From assembly GCF_023983475.1 (NCBI RefSeq), contig NZ_CP092712.1, positions 2,604,001-2,668,000 on the forward strand: 64,000 nucleotides of DNA, in the 5' to 3' direction. The notes under the pieces are model-generated. The model saw only the letters and a program-made list of their open reading frames with translations, had not been told where the DNA came from and did no database searches. Within the stretch, counting starts at the first letter, position 1; each line of letters begins with the position of its first letter. Below are positions 49,357 through 61,139 of this stretch, piece after piece. Made by a program: the position numbers and the translations under genes. Origin of the DNA: Aliivibrio fischeri ATCC 7744 = JCM 18803 = DSM 507 (lineage in GTDB: Bacteria > Pseudomonadota > Gammaproteobacteria > Enterobacterales > Vibrionaceae).

Positions 49357-50100
49357 TTAGCCTTGTAACGCTCGTTGACGTACTGCTTCAAATAAACAGA
49401 TACCAGACGCTACAGAAACATTTAAACTTGATACAGAGCCAGCCATTGGGATTTTAATTAAGTCATCACACGTTTCACGTGTTAAGCGACGCATGCCATC
49501 CCCTTCAGCACCCATAACTATTGCTAAAGGACCAGTTAATTTAGACTGGAATACATCATGAGTTGCCTCACCAGCAGTCCCAACAAACCATACGCCCTTT
49601 TCTTGTAATGCACGCATTGTACGAGCTAGGTTAGTTACACGTACTAAAGGAACCGTTTCAGCCGCACCACATGCAACTTTACTTACGGTTGCTGTCATTG
49701 ATGCAGATTTGTCTTTTGGTACGATAACCGCAGCAACACCTGCCGCATCAGCATTACGTAAACATGCACCTAGATTGTGCGGATCAGTCACACCATCAAG
49801 AACAAGCAATAATGGATTATCTGTTTGAGACACGATATCGTCTAAATCATGTTCATTCAGTTGCTTAGCTGGCGTTACACGAGCAATAATTCCTTGGTGA
49901 TTTGCACCTTTCGCTTTGTCATCCAACGTTTTACGTGGCAGTTCTTGAATCTTAAAACCCAACTGCGTTAATTCATTCAAGATTGGTAATAAGCGATCGT
50001 CTTGACGACCTTTTAATACAAATACTTCAATAAAACGGGCAGGATCACGCTCTAGTACTGCTTTGGCTGCGTGGATACCAAAAATATAATCATTACTCAT
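49357..50100 (-). CDS. rlmB: 23S rRNA (guanosine-2'-O-)-methyltransferase RlmB
   Basis: RlmB methylates the ribose of G2251 in 23S rRNA. It is a SpoU/TrmH (SPOUT) enzyme: an N-terminal substrate domain, then motif 1 [21 protein letters not shown], motif 2 [13 protein letters not shown] and motif 3 [17 protein letters not shown], which form the knotted SAM site. Length is 247 residues. It lies 66 nt after rnr. Confidence 0.96.
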   Translation of the reverse strand: MSNDYIFGIHAAKAVLERDPARFIEVFVLKGRQDDRLLPILNELTQLGFKIQELPRKTLDDKAKGANHQGIIARVTPAKQLNEHDLDDIVSQTDNPLLLVLDGVTDPHNLGACLRNADAAGVAAVIVPKDKSASMTATVSKVACGAAETVPLVRVTNLARTMRALQEKGVWFVGTAGEATHDVFQSKLTGPLAIVMGAEGDGMRRLTRETCDDLIKIPMAGSVSSLNVSVASGICLFEAVRQRALQG

Positions 50101-50166
50101 GCTGTCGCTTCTTTTCTTTACTTATTTGTTTATCTAAATGGGGCTATAACCGCCCCATTATCGAAA

Positions 50167-52674
50167 TTACTTATTTGCCTTTGGCTTTCTTGCTTTAACT
50201 TTTTTCTTGTGCTTCGGCTTTTTCTTAGCTTTCACACCTTCTGTTGAGCCGTCAGGGCGTTTTGTTGGTTCAACCATCGCTTGCGCTTTTGATTTTACCT
50301 TACCTTTTTTACCCTTAGATTTTCGTTCGCCAAGTTGACCTAAACCTTTAGGTTCAGACTTATCACCTTTTTTCTTTGGCTTGAAATTAGGATCACGACG
50401 TGGCTCTTTTGCACCACGTTTTTTCGCATTTTCTTTTGCTGTTTTACCATGTCCACGAGCTTTACGCATTGAGCTAGTGCACTCGAAATCGATATTACGA
50501 TCATCAAGGTTTACCGCAACAACTTTAACCGTAACTTGATCGCCAAGACGGAAAACTTGACCAGAACTTTCACCAGTTAAACGCTGCCCTGCAGGATCAA
50601 ACTGGTAGTAGTCATTAGCTAGTGATGAAATATGAACTAAACCATCAATATGAAGATCGTTTAATCGAACAAAGAAACCAAAGCCTGTGACATTAGCAAT
50701 CACACCTTCAAGCTCTTCACCGATATGATCTTGCATGTATTCACATTTCAGCCAATCAGATACATCACGTGTTGCATCATCAGCACGACGCTCTGTCATT
50801 GAACATTGCTCACCAAATACATCCATATCATCGAATGAATAATGGTAACCACCTGTTGGTGTCCAACGATCGTTATTCTGACCTTTTTCTTTTGCAATAA
50901 GATACTTAATTGCACGGTGCAGCAATAAGTCTGGGTAACGACGAATTGGTGACGTAAAGTGTGCGTAACGTTTCAATGCCAAACCAAAGTGCCCAGCATT
51001 ATCTGCGTTATATACCGCCTGCTTCATTGAGCGTAGCAGCATAGTTTGAATCAATTCTTTGTCTGGGCGATCAGCAATCACATGCACCAATTGACCGTAA
51101 TCCGTTGGTGATGGTGTTAATCCACCAGATAGGCTTAAACCTAGCTCCCCTAAGAAGTCACGGAACCCTTGAAGGCGTTCTTCTCCTGGAGATTCATGCA
51201 CACGATACAAAGCTGGCTCTTTGGCTTTTTCAACAAAAGTAGCCGATGCAATGTTAGCTAGAATCATACACTCTTCGATGATCTTGTGTGCATCATTACG
51301 TATCACTGGCTCAATACTGTCAATCTTACGATCCGCATTGAAGATAAATTTAGTTTCAATGGTTTCAAACTCAATCGCACCACGTGCTTCACGTGCTGTT
51401 TTTAGCACTTGATACATGTTGTGAAGCTCTTTTAAGTGTGGAACTAAAGGCTCATAACGCTGTGTTAGCTCTTCATCACCATCAAGAATGTCACTTACTT
51501 TATTGTAAGTAAGGCGAGCGTGTGAATTCATCACCGCTTCATAATGCTTGTAACCAGAAAGCTTACCTGATGCAGAGATAGTCATCTCACACACCATACA
51601 TAAACGGTCGACTTGTGGGTTCAATGAACATAGTCCATTAGAGAGAACCTCTGGCAACATTGGAACCACTTGCGCAGGGAAGTAAACCGAGTTACCACGT
51701 TGAATCGCTTCTTTATCTAATGCGTTATCAGGGCGAACATAATAACTTACATCAGCAATCGCCACCCATAAGCGCCAGCCACCAGAAGCTTTAGCTTGAC
51801 AGAATACAGCATCATCAAAATCTCGTGCATCTTCACCATCAATCGTAACCAATGGTAATTCACGTAAATCAACACGACCTTCTTTTGCTTCTTCTGGTAC
51901 TTCTTCACCTAGCCCTTCAACTTGTTTCTCAACCGCTGTTGGCCATACGTGTGGAATATTATGAGTACGAAGTGCAATATCAATTTCCATTCCTGGTGCC
52001 ATATTTTCACCAAGAACTTCTGTAATTTTACCTGTCATACCTCGAGCACGGCTACCACGATCAGTGATATCCATAACAACAACGTTACCCATTCGGGCAC
52101 CCATTTTGTGCTCTTTAGGAATGAAGATATCTTGGCTAATACGAGAATCATCAGGAACAACGAATCCCATGCCATCTTCAATAAAGAACCGACCAACAAT
52201 GCCTTCGTTACGAGGCTCTAATACACGAACCACTCGGCCTTCTTTTCGGCCTCGTTTATCCGTTCCTGTTGGTTGTACTAATACCACATCACCATGAATC
52301 ACTTTCTTCATTTGGTGGAAAGGAAGCAGTACATCGTTATCTTTACCTAGGCTACCTTCTGGACGGATCCAACCGAAACCATCACGGTGCCCTAATACCA
52401 CACCTTTTAACATTTCGATGCGTTCTGGCAATGCATAACATTGACGACGAGTGAATACTAACTGGCCATCACGCTCCATTGCACGTAAACGACGACGTAA
52501 ACCTTCATAGCTATCTTCACCAGATAAACCTAGGGCTTCGAATAAGTCATTACGATTTAACGGTGCATCGGCTTTTTCAAAAAATTCTAGAATAAATTCA
52601 CGACTTGGAATTGGATTCTCGTATTTTTCAGCTTCTCGATCTTGAAAAGGATCGTTTTGAATAATCTTAGACAT
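50167..52674 (-). CDS. rnr: Ribonuclease R
   Basis: RNase R is a 3'-5' exoribonuclease that degrades structured RNA and, with tmRNA, faulty mRNA. The 835-residue protein has an N-terminal winged helix, two cold-shock domains, the RNB catalytic core with [13 protein letters not shown] (metal-binding Asp residues), an S1 domain ([20 protein letters not shown]), and a long Lys-rich tail. It follows nsrR by 93 nt, the enterobacterial nsrR-rnr-rlmB order. Confidence 0.97.
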   Translation of the reverse strand: MSKIIQNDPFQDREAEKYENPIPSREFILEFFEKADAPLNRNDLFEALGLSGEDSYEGLRRRLRAMERDGQLVFTRRQCYALPERIEMLKGVVLGHRDGFGWIRPEGSLGKDNDVLLPFHQMKKVIHGDVVLVQPTGTDKRGRKEGRVVRVLEPRNEGIVGRFFIEDGMGFVVPDDSRISQDIFIPKEHKMGARMGNVVVMDITDRGSRARGMTGKITEVLGENMAPGMEIDIALRTHNIPHVWPTAVEKQVEGLGEEVPEEAKEGRVDLRELPLVTIDGEDARDFDDAVFCQAKASGGWRLWVAIADVSYYVRPDNALDKEAIQRGNSVYFPAQVVPMLPEVLSNGLCSLNPQVDRLCMVCEMTISASGKLSGYKHYEAVMNSHARLTYNKVSDILDGDEELTQRYEPLVPHLKELHNMYQVLKTAREARGAIEFETIETKFIFNADRKIDSIEPVIRNDAHKIIEECMILANIASATFVEKAKEPALYRVHESPGEERLQGFRDFLGELGLSLSGGLTPSPTDYGQLVHVIADRPDKELIQTMLLRSMKQAVYNADNAGHFGLALKRYAHFTSPIRRYPDLLLHRAIKYLIAKEKGQNNDRWTPTGGYHYSFDDMDVFGEQCSMTERRADDATRDVSDWLKCEYMQDHIGEELEGVIANVTGFGFFVRLNDLHIDGLVHISSLANDYYQFDPAGQRLTGESSGQVFRLGDQVTVKVVAVNLDDRNIDFECTSSMRKARGHGKTAKENAKKRGAKEPRRDPNFKPKKKGDKSEPKGLGQLGERKSKGKKGKVKSKAQAMVEPTKRPDGSTEGVKAKKKPKHKKKVKARKPKANK

Positions 52675-52767
52675 AGGCTGACCTGCTTAGTCGGAGAGAC
52701 AAGAAATATAGTTATATTGTACCTGAGTATGCCTATAACAGATAGGAAAGGATCTGGAATTCAAGTC

Positions 52768-53193
52768 TTAAATTCGCTTCAAAAGAATGAGTAATTCACT
52801 GTTATCAGTAAGCATGTCTTGAATCGTATGTTTATCAAGCTCATCTAAAAACGCTTGCTTTGCTTTCGCTAATACACCTTTTAAACGACATGCCGGTGTA
52901 ATATGGCAAAACTCAGGAGCACAGTTAACCACTTGTAATGGTTCAATTGCTCGAATGACGTCACCAATAATAATTTGATCCGCAGGTTTTCCTAAACAGA
53001 TCCCACCATTTTTACCTCGAACGGTTTTGACATACCCTTCTTGGCCCAACTTGTTAATTATTTTCACCATATGATTACGCGATACATCAAAAGTTTCAGT
53101 AACCACTGTAATGCTGGTCAACTCACCTTCTGGTAATGACGCTAAATAAATCAAGGCTCTCAAGCCAAAATCAGTGAAATTTGTTAATTGCAT
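52768..53193 (-). CDS. nsrR: Nitric-oxide-sensing repressor NsrR
   Basis: NsrR is an Rrf2-family iron-sulfur repressor that loses DNA binding when NO nitrosylates its cluster. The 141-residue protein has a winged HTH ([19 protein letters not shown]) and the three cluster cysteines Cys91, Cys96 and Cys102, at the E. coli NsrR positions. It diverges from hmp, its classical target, with a matching palindrome between. Confidence 0.95.
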   Translation of the reverse strand: MQLTNFTDFGLRALIYLASLPEGELTSITVVTETFDVSRNHMVKIINKLGQEGYVKTVRGKNGGICLGKPADQIIIGDVIRAIEPLQVVNCAPEFCHITPACRLKGVLAKAKQAFLDELDKHTIQDMLTDNSELLILLKRI

Positions 53194-53237
53194 ATCCTCT
53201 CCTTCTCTTTTTTCATTGTAATTCTTCTCTTGACTAA

Positions 53238-53260
53238 AAGATATATTTTAGATACAACTT
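53238..53260. promoter_or_regulatory. NsrR operator between nsrR and hmp
   Basis: AAGATATATTT-T-AGATACAACTT matches the 23-bp NsrR palindrome AAGATGCATTT-N-AAATGCATCTT at 18 of 22 positions. It lies 40 nt before hmp and 45 nt before nsrR, so it can repress hmp and autoregulate nsrR. Confidence 0.8.
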
Positions 53261-53299
53261 ATAACATACATTATAAATACACCTTTAAAGGTAAACAAT

Positions 53300-54484
53300 A
53301 TGCTCAACAAAAATACCATTGATATCGTTAAATCAACAATTCCATTACTTGCAGAAACTGGCCCTGCTTTAACTGCGCATTTTTACGATCGCATGTTTAC
53401 ACATAATCCTGAGTTAAAAGATATTTTTAACATGAGTAATCAACGCAATGGCGACCAACGAGAAGCATTATTTAATGCTATTTGCGCTTACGCGGTGAAT
53501 ATTGAAAATCTTGAAGTGCTATTACCAGCGGTTGAAAAAATTGCCCATAAACATACAAGTTTTATGATCACAGCAGAACAATACAGTATTGTTGGTGGTC
53601 ATTTACTTGCCACTATTGATGAAATGCTTTCTCCTGGACAAGAAGTATTAGATGCTTGGGGTGAGGCCTATGGCGTTCTTGCAAATGTCTTTATTCAACG
53701 TGAAGAACAAATTTACCAAGAGAATGATAACCAAGAAGGCGGCTGGCGTGGTCTACGTGAATTTGAGCTTATTGCAAAAGAAAAAGAAAGTGAACTAATC
53801 ACAAGTTTTACCTTTACCCCAACAGATGATCGACCTGTTTCTCACTTTAAGCCAGGTCAATACTTAGGTATCTACTTAACTTCTGAAGAATTTGAAAATC
53901 AAGAAATTCGTCAATACAGTTTATCTTCAGCTCCACAAGAAAAAACATACCGTATATCAGTAAAACGAGAAGATGGCGGTAAAGCATCAAACTATCTGCA
54001 TAATCAATTGAATATTGGAGATAAAGTAAATCTTGCCGCCCCTGCTGGTGACTTTTTCTTAGATGTTGAAGCATCAACACCAGTAACTCTTATTTCTGCT
54101 GGTGTAGGGTTAACACCGACTCTTTCTATGCTTGAGACATTAACAGAGCATAACGCAAGCGTGAACTGGTTACATGCGACAGAAAATGGTACTCAGCATG
54201 CCTTCAGAGAACATGTAAATACGTTAGCAGAAGCACATTCACATATCTCAACTTACACTTGGTATAACCAACCACAAGAAATAGATAAATTAGCTCAGCA
54301 TTTTAACTTCTCAGGCCTTATGAATTTATCTGAAGTTAAAAATGAAATTATTACAGATAATGGCCATTACTATTTCTGTGGACCAGTTGGCTTTATGCAA
54401 CACGTCGCAAAACAATTAGTTGAGCTAGGTGTTTCCGAAGACCGTATCCATTACGAATGCTTTGGACCACATAAAGTGCTTTAA
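53300..54484 (+). CDS. hmp: Flavohemoglobin (NO dioxygenase) Hmp
   Basis: Hmp converts NO to nitrate with O2 and NAD(P)H. Residues 1-~140 form the globin, with proximal His in HKHTSFMI and B10 Tyr in AHFYDRMF. The FAD domain has RQYSLSSAP, the NAD domain [11 protein letters not shown] and the terminal FCGPVGFMQ and ECFGPH. Length is 394 residues. NO detoxification is important for Aliivibrio in its host, and the NsrR site supports NO induction. Confidence 0.97.
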   Translation: MLNKNTIDIVKSTIPLLAETGPALTAHFYDRMFTHNPELKDIFNMSNQRNGDQREALFNAICAYAVNIENLEVLLPAVEKIAHKHTSFMITAEQYSIVGGHLLATIDEMLSPGQEVLDAWGEAYGVLANVFIQREEQIYQENDNQEGGWRGLREFELIAKEKESELITSFTFTPTDDRPVSHFKPGQYLGIYLTSEEFENQEIRQYSLSSAPQEKTYRISVKREDGGKASNYLHNQLNIGDKVNLAAPAGDFFLDVEASTPVTLISAGVGLTPTLSMLETLTEHNASVNWLHATENGTQHAFREHVNTLAEAHSHISTYTWYNQPQEIDKLAQHFNFSGLMNLSEVKNEIITDNGHYYFCGPVGFMQHVAKQLVELGVSEDRIHYECFGPHKVL

Positions 54485-54504
54485 TTTTTATAAAGTAGAA
54501 ATGC

Positions 54505-54540
54505 AAAAACGCCCAATGACATAATCATTGGGCGTTTTTT
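54505..54540. terminator. Bidirectional terminator between hmp and motX
   Basis: AAAACGCCCAATGA / TCATTGGGCGTTTT with a 6-nt tip is a near-perfect stem with a T-run, 20 nt after hmp and 45 nt after the convergent motX stop. Confidence 0.9.
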
Positions 54541-54585
54541 CGAGTTGATGAAACTCAATCGACTAAAATGAATCTTCTTTCAGGT

Positions 54586-55218
54586 TTACCAGAAAGTGTC
54601 TCGGCGCTTAGCCCTAGCGATCACATTACCTGGCATACGCATTTCTAATCCACTTCTTAAATTAGCAATTCGCTTATGTTTACGTCCATCAGCAGTAACA
54701 GAATTATACAGCCAACGGTACGCATCTTCGTAATCTAATGGACTACCATAATCACTAAGTAGCAATTCAGCTAAATGAATACGCGCATTAATGTTTCCCA
54801 TGCCTGCTGCTTCACGCAAGTATGGAATTGCTCGCTCTCTATCCTGCTGAACTAATGTGCCTTTGGCATAATAACGGCCAATTTGCTCTAACGCAGCAGG
54901 TAAGCCTTGTCTCGCAGCATTTTCCATATAATACAGGCCAAGTTCGACATCACGATCAACACATACACCCCATGCAAGCATATCTCCGTAAAGGAACTCA
55001 TAAGCAGGTGAATCGATTTTAGTTGCTCGCGCAACGATATCTTGAACTAACTGACAATTATCAACGTTCTTCACCTGATTTAAGTGTGAATTGGTATCAA
55101 ACAGTCGAAATAATTGGTTTTCGGTATAAATTGGGATCGGCTCTCCGATCTCTTCGCTAGCTGCATAAGTTGGCGCAAATGCCACCAAACATGCCGCTAC
55201 GAGGTGTCGTAGTTTCAT
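54586..55218 (-). CDS. motX: Sodium-driven flagellar motor protein MotX
   Basis: MotX and MotY form the periplasmic T-ring that holds the PomA/PomB stator on the polar flagellum. The 210-residue protein has a signal peptide (cleavage after about Ala20). A Sel1-like repeat region contains YEFLYGDMLAWGVCVDRDVELGLYYMENAARQG (in pieces) and RAIPYLREAAGMGNINARIHLAELL, with cysteines that form a disulfide in MotX. Location next to purA is the Vibrio motX position. The upstream sigma-28-type promoter supports a flagellar role. A generic Sel1 protein is the alternative but less likely. Confidence 0.88.
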   Translation of the reverse strand: MKLRHLVAACLVAFAPTYAASEEIGEPIPIYTENQLFRLFDTNSHLNQVKNVDNCQLVQDIVARATKIDSPAYEFLYGDMLAWGVCVDRDVELGLYYMENAARQGLPAALEQIGRYYAKGTLVQQDRERAIPYLREAAGMGNINARIHLAELLLSDYGSPLDYEDAYRWLYNSVTADGRKHKRIANLRSGLEMRMPGNVIARAKRRDTFW

Positions 55219-55249
55219 AATTCATCAACTCTTTATAACTGTATTTATT

Positions 55250-55276
55250 ATATCGACGTTGGCGGCAACATCTTTA
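55250..55276 (-). promoter_or_regulatory. Sigma-28 (FliA) promoter of motX
   Basis: On the minus strand TAAA (55273-55276), a 15-nt spacer, then GTCGATAT (55250-55257) matches the FliA consensus TAAA-N15-GCCGATAA closely. It ends 31 nt before the motX start codon. A weaker sigma-54-like GG-N10-GC arrangement lies further up at 55296-55311. Confidence 0.75.
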
Positions 55277-55366
55277 GACAAAATTTGCCCTAAGTGGCAA
55301 TTTTTTGCCCACTAGATATAAGTTATTGATTCAACGATATTTGAGTATTTGATGGGGGAAGAGATA

Positions 55367-55457
55367 GGGACTAGGGACTAGGGACTAAGGACTAAGGACT
55401 AGGGACTAGGGACTAAGGACTAAGGACTAGGGACTAGGGACTAGAAACTAGAAACTA
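55367..55457. repeat. Heptanucleotide tandem repeat, 13 copies
   Basis: Thirteen contiguous 7-bp units occur, nine or more of the form (G/A)GGACTA and the last two GAAACTA. The order of first bases in copies 1-11 is G G G A A G G A A G G, so pairs alternate with a 28-bp super-period. It lies between the purA terminator and the motX promoter, outside any gene. The unit is not a multiple of 3 and is not near a start codon. Confidence 0.95.
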
Positions 55458-55472
55458 GAATACCAGACATAA

Positions 55473-55499
55473 AAAAACCAGCTACATGAGCTGGTTTTT
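55473..55499. terminator. Terminator after purA
   Basis: AAAAACCAGCT / AGCTGGTTTTT with a 5-nt loop lies 19 nt after the purA stop on the minus strand; flanking runs suit both strands. Confidence 0.9.
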
Positions 55500-55517
55500 C
55501 TTTCATTCACTAAGCCA

Positions 55518-56855
<1,338 letters not shown>

Positions 56856-57011
56856 TTAAAAATGGATTCTAGCATTGATAGAAAAATCTTTCAGTTATTT
56901 TTAACCGAAATCTCACTTTCACTATAAAGCGCTATTAATATTCCATTATTTATTATTTCTTTTTCTAATAAAATCAGAAATTAGTCTGCGATTTTATATT
57001 TAAACAAAAAA

Positions 57012-57197
57012 TCAAAGCATCACACTACAAATAACAAGCCCTGCGACCACTAAACATCCACCAATTCGACGCAGCGTATTATCCGGCTGCTCACTCAATT
57101 GAGCGACCATATTACGCCAACCATTAGGGGCAATTAATGGTCCCAAACCCTCAACAATTAATACCATACCAATCGCTAACCAAATTGCGTTACTCAT
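57012..57197 (-). CDS. yjeT: DUF2065 small membrane protein YjeT
   Basis: This 61-residue protein has two hydrophobic helices (residues about 4-20 and 43-60) separated by a polar loop (NGWRNMVAQLSEQPDNTLRRIGG), the DUF2065/YjeT pattern. Function is unknown. It sits between hflC and purA, as in E. coli, after a terminator. Confidence 0.85.
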   Translation of the reverse strand: MSNAIWLAIGMVLIVEGLGPLIAPNGWRNMVAQLSEQPDNTLRRIGGCLVVAGLVICSVML

Positions 57198-57240
57198 TGC
57201 CAGTCCTTAATTCGATTCAATTTCTATACGCTAAATACAA

Positions 57241-57264
57241 AACAAGGCCCCGAAGGACCTTGTT
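57241..57264 (-). terminator. Terminator after hflC with a TTCG tetraloop
   Basis: On the minus strand AACAAGGTCC-TTCG-GGGCCTTGTT (one wobble) is followed by a T-rich stretch, 30 nt after hflC; it ends the mutL-hflC operon. Confidence 0.85.
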
Positions 57265-57294
57265 ATTTTATACGTTAATTAAACAAATGAATGT

Positions 57295-58179
57295 TTACTT
57301 TCCGCCTTTTGGATCATTCATGTACTTGAAGAAGTCAGTCTTAGGATCAAGTACTAAGATATCACTCTTACTATTAAATGATTTTTCATACGCTCTTAAT
57401 GAACGAATGAAGCTAAAGAACTCAGGCTCTTTATTAAATGCATCTGCATACAATTTAGCGACTTTTGCGTCTGCATTACCACGAGTAATACGTGCTGTTT
57501 TATCTGCTTCAGCAATAATTGTCGCTACTTCAAGCTCTGATTGAGCACGAATAACTTCGGCTTTCTCACGACCTTGAGAACGTAGTTTACGAGCAACAGC
57601 TTCACGCTCTGCACGCATACGACGATAAATAGATTCAGAGATCTCTTCTGGTAAGTTGATTTTCTTAATTCGTAAATCAATTACCTCAATCCCTAAATCA
57701 CCCGTTCCATCTTGCGAATCTAGAAGTACTGTTGCCATTACCTCTTCACGCTTTTCAGAAACAAGCTCTTTTACTGTCGTGCTACCAATCTCTGCACGTA
57801 GACCATCAGATACACGGCGTTGTAATAACGCTTCCGCCGTTAGGATATTACCACCGCCCGTAGCTAGGTAGAATTGACCAAAATCTTTAATCTTCCACTT
57901 AACATATGAGTCGATGATAACGTCTTTTTTCTCTGACGTTACGAAACGGTCTGATTGATCATCCATTGTTTGGATACGAGCATCTAACGTATTTACACGA
58001 TCGAACAGTGGCATTTTAAAGTGCAGACCAGGTTCGTAGATACGTGTAATGTTGTTATCTTCTTTAATCAAACGACCAAAACGAGTAACAATACCGCGCT
58101 CACCTTCTGGGATCACAAATAGTGACATCAGGAAAATAGCAACAACAACGATAAGTGTTGGGATCATTAACTTACGCAT
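57295..58179 (-). CDS. hflC: HflC, FtsH-modulating SPFH protein
   Basis: HflC pairs with HflK in a large periplasmic cage around the FtsH protease. The 294-residue protein has an N-terminal membrane anchor (about residues 5-24), then an SPFH/band 7 domain (PEGERGIVTRFGRL, IDSYVKWKI) and a coiled-coil C-terminus (EAVARKLRSQGREKAEVIRAQ). It lies 2 nt after hflK. Confidence 0.96.
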   Translation of the reverse strand: MRKLMIPTLIVVVAIFLMSLFVIPEGERGIVTRFGRLIKEDNNITRIYEPGLHFKMPLFDRVNTLDARIQTMDDQSDRFVTSEKKDVIIDSYVKWKIKDFGQFYLATGGGNILTAEALLQRRVSDGLRAEIGSTTVKELVSEKREEVMATVLLDSQDGTGDLGIEVIDLRIKKINLPEEISESIYRRMRAEREAVARKLRSQGREKAEVIRAQSELEVATIIAEADKTARITRGNADAKVAKLYADAFNKEPEFFSFIRSLRAYEKSFNSKSDILVLDPKTDFFKYMNDPKGGK

Positions 58180-58181
58180 GA

Positions 58182-59390
58182 TTAATATCTCCCTTCACGT
58201 GTTGAGTTACGGCCAGTAGAGTTCGTAGTAGTTGGTTGGTTCTTTTTCTCTAATTCAATCGTGTAATCTTTTGAAGACGATGTTGACGTCTTAGGAGATA
58301 CGTTTGTCGCTCCTTGTTGATTACCCGTAATTTTATCTAATGGAAGATATAAAAGATTTCCATTTGATTCTGAATCGATCAAAACCTTACTTGTATTGCT
58401 GTATACACGTTCCATAGTATCAAGGTACAAACGAGTACGAGTTACTTCTGGCGCTTTATTGTATTCAGGCAATAGTTTTTCAAACTGTGCAATTTGACCA
58501 ATTGCTTCGTTAACTTTACGTTCAGTATAACCTTGAGCTTCTTTCTTCAAACGTTCAGCACGACCTGTCGCTTTTGGAAGAATGTCATTACTGTACGCTT
58601 CAGCTTCACGAATGAAACGCTCTTCATCTTCTCGAGCTGCAATTGCATCATCAAATGACGCTTTTACTTGCTCAGGTGGACGAGCTGATTGGAAGTTCAC
58701 ATCAACGACAATTAAACCCATGTCGTATTTATCAATAATACGATTCAGTGTTTCTTGAGTACGTTGACGAATCTCTTGACGACCACTGGTCAAGATGTCA
58801 TCCATTTTTGCATCACCAATAACAGCACGTAATGCAGAATCTGTCGCTTGACGTAAGCTGTCATCAGCATTCGTTACGGTATAAAGATATTTATGAGCAT
58901 CAGCAACACGGTATTGAACACCCATCTCAACAGTAACTACGTTTTCATCTTTCGTTAGCATTAAACCTTTTGAGTTTAAAGAACGAATAGACTGAATGTT
59001 TACTGGTGTAACTTGATCAATAAAGGTTGGTTTCCAGTTTAGACCTGGATCAACCATACGATCGTATTGGCCAAAACGTAATACAACGCCTCGGTCACTT
59101 TCACCAATAGTATAGAAACCAGAGAATACCCAAATAGCAATAGCGACAACTGCAATCAGTCCTAAACCAACTGCACCACCATTACCAAATGAAGGTAAAC
59201 CACTGCCACCTTTATTGCTTCCACCGTTATTACCACCACCAAACTTACCGCTTAGCTTCTGGCTTAACTTGTTAAACACCTCATCAAGATCTGGTGGACC
59301 TTGATCACGACCACCGCGATTTTTATTACCCCAAGGGTCTTTATCGCCGCCGTTATTGTTGTTGTTATTTCCAGGCTCATTCCACGCCAT
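58182..59390 (-). CDS. hflK: HflK, FtsH-modulating SPFH protein
   Basis: HflK is the larger partner of HflC. The cytoplasmic head is Asn-, Gly- and Asp-rich (AWNEPGNNNNNNGGDKDPWGN), followed by one membrane helix (about residues 75-95), the SPFH domain (IGESDRGVVLRFGQYDR), and a long helical region. The C-terminus is Ser/Thr-rich. Length is 402 residues. It lies 36 nt after hflX. Confidence 0.96.
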   Translation of the reverse strand: MAWNEPGNNNNNNGGDKDPWGNKNRGGRDQGPPDLDEVFNKLSQKLSGKFGGGNNGGSNKGGSGLPSFGNGGAVGLGLIAVVAIAIWVFSGFYTIGESDRGVVLRFGQYDRMVDPGLNWKPTFIDQVTPVNIQSIRSLNSKGLMLTKDENVVTVEMGVQYRVADAHKYLYTVTNADDSLRQATDSALRAVIGDAKMDDILTSGRQEIRQRTQETLNRIIDKYDMGLIVVDVNFQSARPPEQVKASFDDAIAAREDEERFIREAEAYSNDILPKATGRAERLKKEAQGYTERKVNEAIGQIAQFEKLLPEYNKAPEVTRTRLYLDTMERVYSNTSKVLIDSESNGNLLYLPLDKITGNQQGATNVSPKTSTSSSKDYTIELEKKNQPTTTNSTGRNSTREGRY

Positions 59391-59426
59391 TAGAAAACTC
59401 CATGATAATTATGAAGATAAAGAATT

Positions 59427-60728
59427 CTATGCACTCTCTTTAGTGATAATAAAATCACTTAAGGGAGCATCTTCACGTTTTTCCAACTTAGACCAATCAA
59501 CTTGCTGCATACGTACATCAACCAGCAAACTGCCATCATCTTGATATTCTTCGTTAAGAATACATTGCATTTGAAAGAATTTACTTCGAAGACGTCCAAC
59601 CCAATCAGGTGGTAAAAGCAAAGAATGCTCAACCATCTGTCCAGATAAGCGCTCTGTTAATGCTTGGAATAATAACTCTATGCCTTTGCCTTCCATCGCG
59701 GAAACCCAAACACATCGAGGTATACCTTCCTCATCACGCTCAATTCGTGGTTGCTGATCTTCTAAGTTATCAATCTTATTCATTACAAGAAGAGTCGGTA
59801 CCTCATTGGCATCTATCTCTTCAAGAACAATATCTACTGCTTCAATATTCTCACGAAAACGTTCATCACTCGCATCTACAACATGTAACAAGATATTAGC
59901 TTCTTGTGTTTCTTGTAATGTCGCTTTAAAAGCGGCAACCAAATCATGTGGCAAATGACGAATAAAACCTACCGTATCAGCAAGAATTGAGGTTCCTACA
60001 TCGGCAACTTCTATTTTTCGTAATGTTGGGTCCAAAGTCGCAAACAATTGGTCAGCGGCATAAACCCCAGCCTCTGTAATCCGGTTAAACAACGTAGATT
60101 TACCTGCGTTGGTGTAGCCGACTAAAGAAATGGTTGGAATTTCAGCACGGTGTCGAGCTCGACGCCCTTGCTCACGTTGTTTGGCTACTTTGCCTAACCT
60201 ACGAAGAATCGCTTTAATACGTTCACGCAACAATCGTCTATCTGTCTCTAACTGAGTCTCACCTGGACCACGTAAACCTATACCGCCTTTTTGACGTTCA
60301 AGGTGAGTCCAACCACGGATTAATCGCGTAGAGATATGACGTAATTGTGCTAACTCAACTTGCAACTTACCTTCGTAAGTTCGTGCTCGTTGAGCAAATA
60401 TATCCAGTATTAGACCCGTACGATCTATTACTCGACACTGACATAATTGTTCTAAATTTCGTTCTTGAGCTGGCGATAATGCGTGATTAAAAATCACAAT
60501 ATCTGCGTTATTAGCTCGAACAGCATCGGCAATTTCTTGTGCTTTGCCTTCACCAACATAATATTTAGGGAGTGGAGATTGACGGGTTCCCGTCACAACA
60601 CCTACTGTGTTTACCCCCGCAGAAGAAATTAACATTTTACATTCGTTAAGATCTTCAATCTCCCCTTGATAGGTAAAGTCAATGTGCACAAGAATAGCCT
60701 GTTCACCGGATTCATAACGGTCAAACAA
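59427..60728 (-). CDS. hflX: Ribosome-associated GTPase HflX
   Basis: HflX binds the large subunit and splits stalled 70S ribosomes, notably after heat. An N-terminal HflX domain (VHIDFTYQGEIEDLNECKMLI), a coiled linker (RGPGETQLETDRRLLRERI), then the G domain with G1 GYTNAGKSTLFN, G3 DTVGFIRHLP and G4 NKID are visible. Length is 433 residues. It follows hfq by 40 nt. Confidence 0.97.
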   Translation of the reverse strand: MFDRYESGEQAILVHIDFTYQGEIEDLNECKMLISSAGVNTVGVVTGTRQSPLPKYYVGEGKAQEIADAVRANNADIVIFNHALSPAQERNLEQLCQCRVIDRTGLILDIFAQRARTYEGKLQVELAQLRHISTRLIRGWTHLERQKGGIGLRGPGETQLETDRRLLRERIKAILRRLGKVAKQREQGRRARHRAEIPTISLVGYTNAGKSTLFNRITEAGVYAADQLFATLDPTLRKIEVADVGTSILADTVGFIRHLPHDLVAAFKATLQETQEANILLHVVDASDERFRENIEAVDIVLEEIDANEVPTLLVMNKIDNLEDQQPRIERDEEGIPRCVWVSAMEGKGIELLFQALTERLSGQMVEHSLLLPPDWVGRLRSKFFQMQCILNEEYQDDGSLLVDVRMQQVDWSKLEKREDAPLSDFIITKESA

Positions 60729-60768
60729 GCGTTAACTCCTTAACTGATTAACTATCTCTAGAATAGTA

Positions 60769-61068
<300 letters not shown>

Positions 61069-61139
61069 TTATTTAGCTATGAGCCTTTAGCTTATGACTA
61101 AACGCACTTAAGTTAAACAACATTGAAGCATTTTTGTGC

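Noticed and set aside
51922-52454. Open frames antisense to rnr
   Set aside because: They lie wholly within the well-supported RNase R gene and their composition mirrors its complement.
55367-55457. CRISPR array
   Set aside because: Units are 7 bp and contiguous without spacers; no cas genes are nearby.
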